The notes under the pieces: model-generated
What the model was told of the DNA's origin: nothing
Databases searched by the model: none
What the model saw: the letters and a program-made list of their open reading frames with translations, nothing else
Shown: in pieces, positions 18,280-28,819 of the stretch
Layout of the letters: every line of letters starts with the position of its first letter
How positions within the stretch are numbered: position 1 is the stretch's first letter
Translations under genes and position numbers: made by a program
Assembly: GCA_002708905.1 (NCBI GenBank)
Contig: PAPM01000003.1
Location: 1-64,000 of the forward strand
DNA from: Pseudomonadales bacterium
Lineage (GTDB): Bacteria > Pseudomonadota > Gammaproteobacteria > Pseudomonadales > Ketobacteraceae
DNA: 64,000 bases
Direction: 5' to 3'

Positions 18280-18455
18280 GCCGAGCGGGAAGTCATCCAG
18301 TGGCATTCACGCGCCGCCGAGCATCGCAGAGTTGGACGGAAATAAGCGGCAGCTGTCTGAGCGCGTAGCGCGAGTTCGGCCGCTTCCGTTCAAATCGAGA
18401 AGCGCAGGGTAGCCGAAGGCCAAGCGTCACGACACTGGATGACTTCCCGTTCGGC
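18280..18455. repeat. Long imperfect hairpin with 23-bp inverted arms
   Basis: The arms at 18280-18302 and 18433-18455 are inverted copies matching at 22 of 23 positions (core GGGAAGTCATCCAGTG). Further paired segments lie inside (GACGGAA...GCGGC against GCCGCTTCCGTTC), so the whole 176 bases can fold into one long imperfect hairpin. It fills the gap between two convergent genes, as a terminator would, but is much larger than a simple one and has no T run. It contains no ORF. A MITE-like or REP-like dispersed element, or a structured RNA, are the alternatives. Confidence 0.6.
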
Positions 18456-18475
18456 GTTCCCTGCGAACAGCGTGT

Positions 18476-20221
18476 CTAGTAGATCAAAGCCGCCTGCGTC
18501 ACCAACCATGGGAACGTAGTGTACTTGCGATAATGCCGAATCAATTTAACCGCCTGGTCCCCATCGTTCACATTCTTATCCACGATGTAGGCTTTCCAGT
18601 CGCAGTGTTTGTTGGAAAATTCAATAGTGGAATAACCATTTTGCGTAGTGTTGAAATAACGAATGTGGGGATTAGTCAGGCGCACCGCTGTGTTGGTAAC
18701 CGCTTGCGCCAGTAATTGCTGTTCACCTTCTGGCGTGCTGGCACCAATCATATCGAACAGGCCTGCCGACGTAACTGACGGTGTCATAAATTCCACACCA
18801 ATAAAATTATTGAAGTTAAAAATAGATCGGTTGTCGTAGTCTTTTTTGATATGGGATGCGATATAGGTATGCAAATCCCCGGTGACTACCACAAAATTTT
18901 CCACCTTGTTGGCGGCGATCTCGTTATTGATCAGGTTGCGCTCGTAATCGAAGCCGTCCCAGGCATCCACGTTAATCGGCATCTTGCCGTTGGCGAGCTG
19001 AACACCGAGGGAACCCATATAGGTCTGGTTGCCCAGTAATTTCCAGCGGGCTGTGGAACCAATCACCCCATTAAGCACCCAATCCCGTTGATCTAAACCC
19101 AGCAGGCTCTGCTGGTCACTCTTCCAGTTACTACACCCATAGGGAACATAACGTTCAAAGAAATCCCCTTCGCCGCAGGGGTGCGGTGTGCGATAGGTGC
19201 GACCATCCAGCATGAAGAGATCTACCAGGTTCCCCAGTTGTACCCGGCGGTAATACTTCAGAAAGCGGTGCGGGTCGGTCGAACTCCAGTCCACTTCCAC
19301 CCGGGCCGGGATGTACTCCAGCCAGGCTTGCTGGGAATCCAGCATCAGTTGGTTCAGGCGTGCAGGATCGTTGCCAAACGCGGGATCCAGGGTGTAGGGA
19401 TGATCCGGTGCGCCCAGGGTGTCGCGCTCATAGTCCCAATAGGCATCGTTCGCCGTTTCGTGGTCATCACGGGTGATAATGAACGTGTGCTGTTCCATCG
19501 CCTGTTGCAGCAAAGGATCGGAGCGATAGGTCTTATAGAGATGTCGATAGTCTTCCAGGTCTAATGCGACTAATCCATCGCTGGGCAACACGATCAAGCG
19601 ATCTTCAAACGGCAGGCTTTGAAAACGTGGATCGCCTGCGGTTTCATAGATGAAGTCACCCAGGTGAATCACAAAATCAATGCTGTCATCCCGGGCAATC
19701 TGTGCCAGAGCACCGTAGTAACCGTTGGTGTAATCCTGGCAGGTGAGCAGGCCCAGTTTCAGGTGATCGATCTCGGCCCCATAAGGTGGAGCGGTACGAC
19801 AGCGTGCGGTGCGGCTGACGGTGTTGTCGTAGATAAAACGGTAGTAATAGCGAATGTTTGGCTGCAGATAGCCGTCCACGTCGATGGATACGCAGTAATC
19901 CCGCTCCGGGCGAATATTCTGGGATTCCACGATGCTTTCGAATTCCAGCTGGATAAAGTCCGGATCGTGGGCGACCTGCACGATAAGGGCCTGGCCTGGG
20001 CGCCAGGCGCTGGGATCAACCCGGGTCCACAACACCACCCCGGTGGGGGTAGGATCACCGGAAGACACCGACAGGCTGAACACCCGCTCAGAGTCGAGAT
20101 TTAACGAGGCATCCGGGGATACCAGCCCGGCCTGGGCATCGCCACTGGTAAAGGTCACGACATAGGGTGTAGCTACGCCGGCGGCGAGAAAGGAGAGAAA
20201 CGTGCGTCGATCTATGCTCAT
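18476..20221 (-). CDS. phoD: PhoD-family alkaline phosphatase/phosphodiesterase
   Basis: A 581-residue exported phosphatase. The N terminus 'DRRTFLSFLAAG' is a twin-arginine signal, so it is folded in the cytoplasm with its metals. A PhoD N-terminal domain ('FSLSVSSGDPTPTGVVLWTR') precedes the catalytic domain with metal-ligand motifs 'LLTCQDYTNGYY' (the Cys that binds iron in PhoD), 'HLGDFIYE', 'TRDDHETANDAYW' and 'VVTGDLHTYIASHI'. It releases phosphate from phosphomono- or diesters. No Pho box is obvious upstream. Single gene, convergent to the dehydrogenase pair. Confidence 0.92.
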   Translation of the reverse strand: MSIDRRTFLSFLAAGVATPYVVTFTSGDAQAGLVSPDASLNLDSERVFSLSVSSGDPTPTGVVLWTRVDPSAWRPGQALIVQVAHDPDFIQLEFESIVESQNIRPERDYCVSIDVDGYLQPNIRYYYRFIYDNTVSRTARCRTAPPYGAEIDHLKLGLLTCQDYTNGYYGALAQIARDDSIDFVIHLGDFIYETAGDPRFQSLPFEDRLIVLPSDGLVALDLEDYRHLYKTYRSDPLLQQAMEQHTFIITRDDHETANDAYWDYERDTLGAPDHPYTLDPAFGNDPARLNQLMLDSQQAWLEYIPARVEVDWSSTDPHRFLKYYRRVQLGNLVDLFMLDGRTYRTPHPCGEGDFFERYVPYGCSNWKSDQQSLLGLDQRDWVLNGVIGSTARWKLLGNQTYMGSLGVQLANGKMPINVDAWDGFDYERNLINNEIAANKVENFVVVTGDLHTYIASHIKKDYDNRSIFNFNNFIGVEFMTPSVTSAGLFDMIGASTPEGEQQLLAQAVTNTAVRLTNPHIRYFNTTQNGYSTIEFSNKHCDWKAYIVDKNVNDGDQAVKLIRHYRKYTTFPWLVTQAALIY

Positions 20222-20542
20222 GGGAATCCCCGGACATCCTTGCTGTTGTTATGGCTACCCTGTTAGCGGTGCTAGCGGAGGGGCGTCCATGAGCTTGCCT
20301 CATATCGACTCCCCAAGGTAGTGCGTTTTTTATCTTTTTATTGTGTAATTCTTATTTCAGATGCGAAGAAAATGAACGTTTTCGAACCTTGTTGGGCTGA
20401 ATAATAGACAAGTTGGAACAATGGTACAACTAAGTCGATTAACCTATCAGGCTGTTTCTCAACCGTTTCAGTTCGGTCAGTTTACATGCTACCTGTAATC
20501 GGGTAAAAAGCGTCGTCAAATCGTCAGATCCGGGAAGTATTC
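20222..20542. other. Intergenic region between phoD and ttcA
   Basis: A divergent gap of 321 bases holding the promoters of phoD and ttcA. It is AT-rich around 20320-20420. I see no convincing operator, RNA gene or small ORF. Confidence 0.5.
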
Positions 20543-21496
20543 ATGTCCAGCCACACTGAGTCCGCCAGCCACAATGAGCCTGACAGAAAAGCCGAGCTCA
20601 CGGCAGAACAGGCCAAGAAGCAAAAGACCAAATTCAACAAGTTGCAGAAGAAATTGCGGCGGGAAGTGGGCAAGGCCATCGCGGATTACAACATGATAGA
20701 GGAAGGGGACCGGATCATGGTCTGCCTGTCCGGTGGCAAGGATTCCTATACCATGCTGGACATCCTCATGAGCCTGCAAAAGAGCGCACCGGTGAACTTT
20801 GAGCTGGTGGCCGTGAATATGGATCAGAAGCAGCCGGGGTTCCCTGAGCATGTTCTGCCTGAGTACCTGGACCAGCTGGGGATCGAGTACTACATCATCA
20901 ATCGGGATACCTATTCCGTGGTGAAGGAAAAGATCCCGGAAGGGGCTACCACTTGCGGCTTATGTTCCCGCTTGCGGCGCGGTACCTTGTATTCCTTTGC
21001 GGAGGACATCAAGGCCACCAAGATTGCCCTGGGCCATCATCGTGACGACATCGTGGAAACCCTGTTCCTCAATATGTTCTATGGTTCACGGCTGTCGGGT
21101 ATGCCGCCCAAGCTGCTGTCCGATGACGGTCGTAATATTGTGATCCGGCCGCTTTCTTATTGCCGGGAGAAGGACATTATCGCCTTCGCCAACTTCAAGG
21201 AGTTCCCCATCATTCCCTGTAATCTGTGTGGCTCCCAGGAGAACCTGCAGCGCCAGAACATCAAGCTTATGCTGAAGGACTGGGATCGCCAGCAACCGGG
21301 GCGCATAGAGCATATCTTCAATTCCATGCAGAATATCAAGCTGTCGCAGATGGCGGATACCTCCCTGTTCGATTTCAAGAGCCTGCAGCTGGACCGCAGC
21401 ACCGAGCGTAAAGAGTATGAATTTGCCGATGACCAGACTGTCGATGGTAAACCGGCCCGCGATGCGGTAAAAATGGTGAACATCGTAAACCTGTAA
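20543..21496 (+). CDS. ttcA: TtcA, tRNA 2-thiocytidine(32) synthetase
   Basis: A 317-residue tRNA-modifying enzyme that thiolates cytidine 32. It has the ATP pyrophosphatase loop '[12 protein letters not shown]' near residue 60 and the Cys pair '[12 protein letters not shown]' that, with the later Cys in 'PCNLCGS', binds an iron-sulfur cluster. '[17 protein letters not shown]' is typical of TtcA. The N-terminal 30 residues are a charged extension beyond the E. coli protein. The next gene follows after 12 bases and may be cotranscribed. Confidence 0.95.
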   Translation: MSSHTESASHNEPDRKAELTAEQAKKQKTKFNKLQKKLRREVGKAIADYNMIEEGDRIMVCLSGGKDSYTMLDILMSLQKSAPVNFELVAVNMDQKQPGFPEHVLPEYLDQLGIEYYIINRDTYSVVKEKIPEGATTCGLCSRLRRGTLYSFAEDIKATKIALGHHRDDIVETLFLNMFYGSRLSGMPPKLLSDDGRNIVIRPLSYCREKDIIAFANFKEFPIIPCNLCGSQENLQRQNIKLMLKDWDRQQPGRIEHIFNSMQNIKLSQMADTSLFDFKSLQLDRSTERKEYEFADDQTVDGKPARDAVKMVNIVNL

Positions 21497-21508
21497 GGCC
21501 GTTAGCCG

Positions 21509-22732
21509 TTGCTGAATTATCTCTGGGGTGGTTTTTTTCTGGTTGGTTTCGGCGTTGCCCTGATTCGCTTTGTCGGGGGCGATGAAACGGTATTCCTGGC
21601 CATCATTCAATCCACTTTCGATATGGCCAAGCTGTCTGTGGAGATTGCCATTGGGCTGGTGGGCTTGCTGGCGCTCTGGTCCGGCCTGTTTCGAATTGCT
21701 GAACAGGCGGGATTGATTGCGGTGCTCAGTCGATTGCTCGCACCCTTTTTCAGCCGAATAATGCCGGAAGTTCCCAGGGGGCATGCAGCCCATGGCGCGG
21801 TGACGATGAATCTGGCGGCTAATATGCTGGGATTGGATAACGCTGCCACGCCCTTGGGTCTAAAAGCCATGCAGGCGCTGCAAAGTTTGAACCCCACCAA
21901 ACACACCGCCAGTAATGCCCAGATTCTGTTTCTGGTGTTGAATACTTCCTCCGTCACGCTGCTGCCCGTTACTATTTTCATGTACCGCGCCCAACTGGGT
22001 GCGGCGGATCCTACCGATGTATTTATTCCCATTCTTTTGGCCACCAGCCTGTCCACCCTGACAGGATTGTTGGCGGTGATGCTGCTGCAGAAGATACCCT
22101 TTGACCGAGTGGTGTTGGGGTATTTACTGGCAGGGGCTCTGCTGATGAGTGGTTTTGTCTACTGGTTGTCCCTGATTCCATCGGCCGAGTTGGGTAACGT
22201 TTCCCAGATACTCGCCAATGGTCTGCTATTGTCGGTAATCGCGCTGTTTATTGGGGTGGGATTGTGGCAGCGGGTGGCTGTGTATGAAGAGTTTGTGGAA
22301 GGGGCGAAAGAAGGGTTTGAGACGGCGGTTAAGTTAATCCCCTATTTAGTGGCGATGTTGGTGGCAATTGGCGTGTTTCGGGCCTGTGGCGCCCTGGAAT
22401 ACATCATTGAGCTGATCGCGGCGCTCTTGTCGGTACTGGGTGTTCCCACCGGGTTTGTGGAAGCCTTGCCGGTGGCATTGATGAAGCCCTTCAGTGGCAG
22501 CGGTGCCCGGGCCCTGATGCTGGATGTAATGAATACCCACGGTGTGGATTCCCTCGCAGGGCGTAGTGCTGCGGTCATGCAGGGTTCCACTGAAACCACG
22601 TTTTATGTGCTCACCGTATATTTTGGTGTGGTGGGGATCACCCGGATTCGCTACGCCCTGTGGGCCGGTTTGCTGTGCGATGGGGTTGGCATGCTCGCTG
22701 CCATCACCCTTGGACTATGGTTCTTTGGCTGA
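21509..22732 (+). CDS. SpmA/SpmB-like nucleoside-recognition membrane protein
   Basis: A 407-residue membrane protein with about ten helices. It looks like a fusion of SpmA- and SpmB-type halves, each with a Gate/nucleoside-recognition domain: 'GLVGLLALWSGLFRIAEQAGL' and 'NLAANMLGLDNAATPLGLKAM' in the first, 'PYLVAMLVAIGVFRACGALE' and 'MQGSTETTFYVLTVYFGVVG' in the second. Non-sporulating bacteria carry such fusions with unknown substrate. The start is TTG with GTAAGG upstream. Probably in an operon with ttcA. Confidence 0.85.
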   Translation: MLNYLWGGFFLVGFGVALIRFVGGDETVFLAIIQSTFDMAKLSVEIAIGLVGLLALWSGLFRIAEQAGLIAVLSRLLAPFFSRIMPEVPRGHAAHGAVTMNLAANMLGLDNAATPLGLKAMQALQSLNPTKHTASNAQILFLVLNTSSVTLLPVTIFMYRAQLGAADPTDVFIPILLATSLSTLTGLLAVMLLQKIPFDRVVLGYLLAGALLMSGFVYWLSLIPSAELGNVSQILANGLLLSVIALFIGVGLWQRVAVYEEFVEGAKEGFETAVKLIPYLVAMLVAIGVFRACGALEYIIELIAALLSVLGVPTGFVEALPVALMKPFSGSGARALMLDVMNTHGVDSLAGRSAAVMQGSTETTFYVLTVYFGVVGITRIRYALWAGLLCDGVGMLAAITLGLWFFG

Positions 22733-22781
22733 ATCTGCCATAATTCATGAAGTTTATAGATGTGGTTTGGATATTTAATTC

Positions 22782-23756
22782 ATGAATGTAGCGCGGGTTG
22801 ACCTGAATCTGTTGGTGTATCTGGACGTGTTGCTGCGGGAGCTGAATGTCACCCGGGCAGCAGAACAGTTGGGCATTACCCATCCGGCCATGAGCAATGG
22901 ACTGAAACGGCTTAGGGATTTGTTCAACGATCCACTCTTAATCCGATCCAGTGAAGGCATGAAACCCACAGAACGGGCTTTGGATCTGCAGCCTAAGGTA
23001 CGCCAAATCCTGGCGGATACCCAATATCTGCTGGAGCCGAAACAGGAGTTCAAGCCCCTCACCAGCAAGAGGGTTTTTCGCATGATGGTGAGCGATTACG
23101 CAGAAGCGACTCTGGTCCCATTGCTGATTAAACACGTGCGCAGTGAAGCGCCCAATGTGATTCTGGATTTTTTGACGCCCAGTGATGTGAGTTACCAGGA
23201 TCTGGAACAGGGGCGGGTGGACATGGCAATCAACCGTTTCAATGAGATCCCCCAATCCTTTCATCAGAACACCGTGTGGACCGACAGCTTTTCCTGCCTG
23301 ATGAGCAAGAAAAACCCGGCGGCCGAGAATTTCAACCTCAAAGCTTACCTGAATGCTCAGCATATCTGGGTTAGTAAAACCGGTATGGGAGTGGGGTTTG
23401 GCGTCAACCCGGAAAAGTCCGGTGGCTTGGGCTGGATCGATCAGGCGTTGCAGCGCATTGGCAGGAAACGCAAGATCACCATATTCACCCGTCACTACCA
23501 AACACCTGGATTATTGGTGCAGAACAATGATCTGGTGGCGACCCTGCCTACCAAAATTGCCCGTATGCAGGCGGAAAATCCCAAGCTGGTGATTCTCGAT
23601 CCCCCGTTTTATATCCCGGAATTTGAACTCAAGATGGCCTGGAGCCCTTTGCTGCATCCCAATGCAGGTCATCAATGGTTGCGGCGTTTGATCATGTACA
23701 CGTCAGAGCGTATTGCGGATGATGAGCGCCGTCTGGTTGCGGGCGAGGATCAGTGA
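22782..23756 (+). CDS. LysR-family transcriptional regulator
   Basis: A 324-residue regulator. The N-terminal winged helix-turn-helix is intact ('NVTRAAEQLGITHPAMSNGLKRLRDLF'), followed by 'DPLLIRSSEGMKPTERA' and an effector-binding domain. The style is that of NodD/LinR-like regulators ('VDLNLLVYLDVLLRE'). The target is unknown: no divergent gene partner is present, and the 7-base tail-to-tail overlap is with the MalT-like gene. Confidence 0.9.
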   Translation: MNVARVDLNLLVYLDVLLRELNVTRAAEQLGITHPAMSNGLKRLRDLFNDPLLIRSSEGMKPTERALDLQPKVRQILADTQYLLEPKQEFKPLTSKRVFRMMVSDYAEATLVPLLIKHVRSEAPNVILDFLTPSDVSYQDLEQGRVDMAINRFNEIPQSFHQNTVWTDSFSCLMSKKNPAAENFNLKAYLNAQHIWVSKTGMGVGFGVNPEKSGGLGWIDQALQRIGRKRKITIFTRHYQTPGLLVQNNDLVATLPTKIARMQAENPKLVILDPPFYIPEFELKMAWSPLLHPNAGHQWLRRLIMYTSERIADDERRLVAGEDQ

Positions 23757-26200
23757 GGTAGTACACCAAACCCCAGCTCCAATAGCGCTTTGCGGTGAGC
23801 AGGATTGGTGATGCGGTTTTCAACAAGACCTTTGTGAATGATGCGTTCGCTCCCCGGAATGTCGTCAAACAGTCCCAGGTGGAGATCTTTGCTGCTGGTT
23901 TTGGATAACAGGTCGTTCAGTTTTACAAAGGCTGCGTTCTTATTGCCTGATTCAAATTCGAGCCAGAGTTCCAACAAAGAAATATAGAGAAAGTGAATTG
24001 AAAAACCGCTTTCTATATTGAGATAAAACAGCTTCTGGATCAGGTTTTGGGCCTGTCCCCATTCTCCGCACAGCCTGTGGTAAAACACTCCGGACATCAG
24101 CCAGCTGAGTTGGCTGATCCAATCGATGTCGCTGTCTGATTCCAGGCATTCAGAAATTTGCCGGAAGAGAAAGCGTTCTTCCGCGAGCGTTCGCGCCCGT
24201 GCCTGGTCGTGGTTGATAACGGCAAGCCTGAATTGCTCTAAACTGGTCTGAGCGTGGTAGCGGTCGGATCCGCTGGACGCCGACACGTTGCTGATGTAAT
24301 CCAGCAGTTCATCTGCAAGCACCATTTTTTTCTGTCGAATGGTTTCCCTGACTAAAACTTGATACGCCATGAATTGTGTATCTGCGTGCATCCAAGGTAG
24401 CAGGAAGGCACACTCAGACAGGCAGATCTCGTATCCCTTTGTCCGGTCGTCCACCCGATACAGGAAGTAGCCATAATTTATGGTTGCCAGTGATTTTCCG
24501 GCCGCAGCGGGGTGCTGCCAAGTCCGGCCTAACGCTTCGTGGGCACAGTTGAGTGCATGCTGTGGATCACTGTTAAAGTAGTACAGCCGAGATTCGATTT
24601 GCCGGGCGATTGCATAATTGAACTCGTAATTTAATTCGTCTGAGGTATCCCTTGACTGGGTAATATAGCGTTGTGCTTCCCGCGCATGAAATCGATTTAA
24701 CTCTACGTCGGCCAACAGGCTGTACAAGGTGGAACGCAGCGAGGTATAGATCTCAGGGTGCTTGGTCAGCTGTTTAAGGTTCTCCACCAACTCTTTGTTT
24801 AAACGTTTTTGCTGTGACAGGATAATACCGTAGGCCACCGCGCAATTTGCTTCGGTGTAATCCCGCGGAGACTGTATGATTTCCTCGATAGTGCGCGTGC
24901 CCGTCAGACTCATCAATTCCAGGGCCGATTCCTTCAGGCGTCCGGACAGGTTTAAAAGCCAGCACCAGGCCATGCGTGCCTGGGGCAGGTTCCTCATCAT
25001 TGGGTTGGTGTTGGCAACATGATCCTGATATAGCGTCTGTAGATTGCCGGAGCGCAGCCAGTACACCAGGTTTTTCAGATAATACTCTGCCTGCACAGCG
25101 GCCTGAGGATGATGCGTTACTGTCCTGACCCCATCCACCTCATATTGATTTTCAGTAAGCCAGTTACATGCGCTGGAGACCAAGCGCTCCCGGGCCGAGT
25201 CTCCCAATGTATTAAAACGCCGCATCAGTTGGCCCCGGACCAGGGGCGCGTATCGGTAGCAAAGCGGGTGTTCCGGGTCGATTTCCAGCAGAAAGCGGGT
25301 GTCTCTCAATATCTGTAACGAGGCAGCGACCTGAGTACCCCTAACATAGCTTTGGCACAGTTGCTCGTTGAACCGGTGCAGGAAAGCTGTTTGTGTTAAG
25401 AAGCCCCCGGTTTTCTCATCAAGATGATCAATTAAGCGGTCAACCAAGAACGTAAACAGTTCACGACTTGGCAGATTGAGTTCACACAGTTCGGTACCAA
25501 AACTGCCAAGACACAATTGCGCCAGTTTAATGCCCGCAGGCCAGCCATGGGTGGTCTCGATCACCAATTCATTGAATGTTTGGTGGGCTGCGTTTTTACT
25601 CAGGAAGACCCGCAGCTCGTTGGGCTTGAAATACAGGCTGTCTTGAGTAATCAGGTACGTATTTTCATTCGGCTCCCGGTCGCCAAACAACGCTTGTCGT
25701 GAGGTGCCCGCAATGATCCAGTTTATATTCGGACTGCTCTGAAGCAATTCTAGAAACTGATAATGCCAGCTGGTGTTACGGATACATTGAACGTCATCAA
25801 TGATGACGGTAAGAGGGCCTTCTATCCTCGATAAGGATTCATAAAACAGATCCAGAAACAGAAAAGGTTTGAGATTGTAATCACTGAATTCGTGACAAAG
25901 GATCGGGCCATTTAATTCAGGGTTAAGACGCTGTAGAGCAATGATCAGATGATGAAAAAAACAGGTCGCGCTACTATCGGAATGTTGCAGGCTGAGCCAG
26001 GCGGTACGTTGGGGATGAAGGCTATAGTACTGCTGCAGCAGGGTCGTTTTGCCACCGCCATTGGGCGCCAATAATGCTCGTACCTTTTTGTCACTGTTTG
26101 CTTCCAGTGCATCCAATAATCGGTGTCTGGGCACCATGCTGCGATTATCGGCAGGGGTGAACCAACTGGTATCCAGATTGGCGGACAAAAACGTGGGCAT
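23750..26200 (-). CDS. MalT-like STAND ATPase without a LuxR HTH domain
   Basis: An 816-residue protein. The N-terminal NTPase resembles MalT/AlkS: 'VPRHRLLDALEA', P-loop 'APNGGGKTTLLQQ', Walker B 'LTVIIDDVQ', sensor 'WIIAGTSRQ' and 'THGWPAGIKLAQ'. A long helical TPR-like region fills residues from about 350 to the end. MalT-type activators end in a LuxR DNA-binding domain of about 60 residues; this one ends at 'LELGFGVLPH' with no such motif. It may act through protein contacts, or the HTH was lost. Convergent overlap with the LysR gene. Confidence 0.75.
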   Translation of the reverse strand: MPTFLSANLDTSWFTPADNRSMVPRHRLLDALEANSDKKVRALLAPNGGGKTTLLQQYYSLHPQRTAWLSLQHSDSSATCFFHHLIIALQRLNPELNGPILCHEFSDYNLKPFLFLDLFYESLSRIEGPLTVIIDDVQCIRNTSWHYQFLELLQSSPNINWIIAGTSRQALFGDREPNENTYLITQDSLYFKPNELRVFLSKNAAHQTFNELVIETTHGWPAGIKLAQLCLGSFGTELCELNLPSRELFTFLVDRLIDHLDEKTGGFLTQTAFLHRFNEQLCQSYVRGTQVAASLQILRDTRFLLEIDPEHPLCYRYAPLVRGQLMRRFNTLGDSARERLVSSACNWLTENQYEVDGVRTVTHHPQAAVQAEYYLKNLVYWLRSGNLQTLYQDHVANTNPMMRNLPQARMAWCWLLNLSGRLKESALELMSLTGTRTIEEIIQSPRDYTEANCAVAYGIILSQQKRLNKELVENLKQLTKHPEIYTSLRSTLYSLLADVELNRFHAREAQRYITQSRDTSDELNYEFNYAIARQIESRLYYFNSDPQHALNCAHEALGRTWQHPAAAGKSLATINYGYFLYRVDDRTKGYEICLSECAFLLPWMHADTQFMAYQVLVRETIRQKKMVLADELLDYISNVSASSGSDRYHAQTSLEQFRLAVINHDQARARTLAEERFLFRQISECLESDSDIDWISQLSWLMSGVFYHRLCGEWGQAQNLIQKLFYLNIESGFSIHFLYISLLELWLEFESGNKNAAFVKLNDLLSKTSSKDLHLGLFDDIPGSERIIHKGLVENRITNPAHRKALLELGFGVLPH

Positions 26201-26418
26201 ACCCGAATCTCAATTCACTTTTTATTGTTATTGGATGATCAAAAAAAGCCAAAGAGCATACTGGTGGGTCCTACGTAGTCCTGTGGTTGAATTACCCGGG
26301 TTCCTTAAGTCAACAGTAAACGGAAGGCTGAGATTTATATAAGGCCAGAAAATGCCCGAATTTTCAACCTGTATTATAACGATACTTGTAATGGCTGCAG
26401 TAACACCATGAATCAGAA

Positions 26419-26451
26419 ATAGAAAACCCGGCACTCTGCCGGGTTTTCTAT
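26419..26451 (-). terminator. Terminator downstream of malate synthase G
   Basis: Stem AGAAAACCCGGC / GCCGGGTTTTCT with a 5-base loop, 20 bases after the glcB stop. The T-rich tail on the minus strand supports termination of glcB. Confidence 0.85.
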
Positions 26452-26470
26452 TAGTGTGAGCCTACACTGT

Positions 26471-28645
26471 TTAGCAGCCGTATTTTGCCTTGGCTTCACG
26501 GCGGCGGCGGTGGAGGACCGGCTCGGTGTAACCACTGGGTTGCTTGCAGCCTTCCAATACCAGTTCACAGGCGGCAGCGAAAGCGACACCATCGAATTCA
26601 GGTGCCATGTTGCGATAACTTGGATCGCCAGCATTCTGGCGGTCAACCACAGCAGCCATACGGCGCAGAGTTTCCAGAACCTGTTCTTCGGTGCAAACAC
26701 CGTGGCGCAACCAATTGGCGACGTGCTGGCTGGAGATACGCAGGGTAGCGCGGTCTTCCATCAGGCCCACGTCATTGATGTCCGGAACCTTGGAACAACC
26801 AACCCCTTGATCGATCCAGCGCACCATGTATCCCAGAATGCCCTGGGCGTTGTTATCCAGTTCTTTTTGAATTTCTTCCGCCGTCAAGCTGGAGGGGTCG
26901 GCCATCACAGGTACGGTCAGGATGTCATCCAGATTGGCGCGGGCGCGGCTCTTAAGTTCTTCCTGTACGCTGGCCACGTTGACTTTGTGATAGTGCATTA
27001 CGTGCAGAGTCGCGGCCGTTGGGGAAGGTACCCAGGCACAGCTGGCACCGGCTTTGGGATGGCCGATTTTGGCGTCCATCATGGCAGCCATTTCATCCGG
27101 CATGGCCCACATACCCTTACCAATCTGGGCGCGGCCCTGCAGACCACTTTCCAGACCGATGTCTACGTTCCAGTCTTCATAGGCATTGATCCAGGGCTGT
27201 GCTTTCATGGCCGACTTGGGAATCATGGCACCCGCTTCCATGGAGGTATGGATTTCGTCGCCGGTACGGTCGAGGAAGCCGGTATTGATGAAGATCACGC
27301 GATCTTTGGCTTCGCGGATACAGGCTTTCAGGTTAACTGTGGTACGCCGTTCCTCATCCATGATGCCGATCTTCAGGGTGTTGGGTTCCAGGCCCAGGGC
27401 CTGCTCAACACGACCGAACAATTCAACGGCAAACGCAACTTCTTCAGGGCCGTGCATTTTAGGCTTAACGATGTACACGCTGCCTTCGCGGGAATTGCGG
27501 AAAGGACCATTACCCAGTAGATCGTGTTTGGCAATCAGAGACGTTACCATGCCGTCGAGGATGCCTTCCGGAATCTCTTCACCATTGTACAGGACCGCTT
27601 CGTTTGTCATCAGGTGACCCACGTTGCGCACCAATAACAGGGAACGGCCGGGCAGTACCAACTGGCTGCCATCAGCTGCAGTGAACTCGCGATCCGGGTT
27701 CATGGTGCGGGTCAGTTGCTCGCCGCCTTTTTCGAAAGATTCGGATAAATCGCCCTTCATCAGGCCCAGCCAGTTTCCGTAGACAACGCATTTGTCTTCG
27801 GCGTCCACCGCAGCAACGGAGTCTTCGCAGTCCTGAATTGTGGTGATGGCGGATTCCAGGCAGACATCATTAACACCGGCTGCATCGTCTTTGCCGATTG
27901 CACCACTTTTGTCGATCTGGATTTCGATGTGCAGACCATTGTTGCGCAGCAGGATAGAGGAGGGCTCGATCTCAGCCCCTTTGTAGCCGACAAACTTTTC
28001 TGGTTGCGCCAGAGCGGTTTCAGAGCCGTCTTTCAGGGTTACGACCAGTTGGCCCGCCTTAACGAAGTAAGCGGTTGAGTCTTCATGCCGGCCATTGGCC
28101 AAAGGCGCAGCGTCATTCAGGAACGCGCGGGCATAGGCAATCACCTTGTTACCGCGAGCCGGGTTGTAACCTTTACCCTTTTCGGCGCCGCCTTCTTCAG
28201 AGATAACATTGGTGCCGTACAAAGCGTCATACAGGCTACCCCAACGGGCGTTGGCCGCGTTCAGGGCGTAACGGGCATTCATAACCGGAACCACCAGCTG
28301 GGGTCCGGCGATGGTGGCGATTTCCGGGTCCACCTTACTGGTGGATACTTCAAACTCATCACCTTCAGGCAGCAGATATTCGAGTTCAGTCAGGAATGCC
28401 TTGTACTCCGCCATATCAATGGCTTTGCCGGCTCGTTCCTGGTGCCAGGCATCGATCTTGGCCTGAATATCATCACGCTTGGCCAGCAGGGCTTTGTTCT
28501 TGGGAGCCAGATCAGAGACGATTTTTTCCAGTTCCGCCCAGAAGTGCGCGGGTTCTACACCTGTACCAGGTGCAATTTCATTGGCTACCAGGTTGTACAA
28601 TTTGGTAGCGATTTCTAGACCACCAATCTTGGTGCGTTCTGTCAT
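26471..28645 (-). CDS. glcB: Malate synthase G
   Basis: A 724-residue monomeric malate synthase that condenses glyoxylate and acetyl-CoA to malate in the glyoxylate shunt. Family blocks are clear: '[23 protein letters not shown]' near residue 125, '[19 protein letters not shown]', '[11 protein letters not shown]', '[17 protein letters not shown]', '[13 protein letters not shown]' and '[15 protein letters not shown]'. Length is normal for isoform G. GGAGG lies 8 bases before ATG 28645; an in-frame TTG 15 bases upstream is rejected. No glycolate genes or isocitrate lyase are nearby. Confidence 0.96.
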   Translation of the reverse strand: MTERTKIGGLEIATKLYNLVANEIAPGTGVEPAHFWAELEKIVSDLAPKNKALLAKRDDIQAKIDAWHQERAGKAIDMAEYKAFLTELEYLLPEGDEFEVSTSKVDPEIATIAGPQLVVPVMNARYALNAANARWGSLYDALYGTNVISEEGGAEKGKGYNPARGNKVIAYARAFLNDAAPLANGRHEDSTAYFVKAGQLVVTLKDGSETALAQPEKFVGYKGAEIEPSSILLRNNGLHIEIQIDKSGAIGKDDAAGVNDVCLESAITTIQDCEDSVAAVDAEDKCVVYGNWLGLMKGDLSESFEKGGEQLTRTMNPDREFTAADGSQLVLPGRSLLLVRNVGHLMTNEAVLYNGEEIPEGILDGMVTSLIAKHDLLGNGPFRNSREGSVYIVKPKMHGPEEVAFAVELFGRVEQALGLEPNTLKIGIMDEERRTTVNLKACIREAKDRVIFINTGFLDRTGDEIHTSMEAGAMIPKSAMKAQPWINAYEDWNVDIGLESGLQGRAQIGKGMWAMPDEMAAMMDAKIGHPKAGASCAWVPSPTAATLHVMHYHKVNVASVQEELKSRARANLDDILTVPVMADPSSLTAEEIQKELDNNAQGILGYMVRWIDQGVGCSKVPDINDVGLMEDRATLRISSQHVANWLRHGVCTEEQVLETLRRMAAVVDRQNAGDPSYRNMAPEFDGVAFAAACELVLEGCKQPSGYTEPVLHRRRREAKAKYGC

Positions 28646-28819
28646 CGTTTCTGCCTCCAATTATCCACCTCTGGTCAGGAAAATCAGAGGCTTGGTTATG
28701 TAAAGCGGGTGTTGCAAAGGGCTGCGATAATGCAGTTTAGACGGAAGTGTGTCAAATAGTTTCCTGGCTGACCAATAAGTCATGGTGATAGTGGTTATCA
28801 ACCACCTAAATGAGGGGCT

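Noticed and set aside
18241-18475. Small gene in the gap between the dehydrogenase and phoD genes
   Set aside because: The stretch is dominated by the inverted-repeat element; no start with a ribosome site and no coding pattern.
26456-27520. 354-codon open frame on the plus strand
   Set aside because: It lies entirely opposite malate synthase G, whose protein is complete and conserved; the plus-strand product has a low-complexity shadow composition and no ribosome site.
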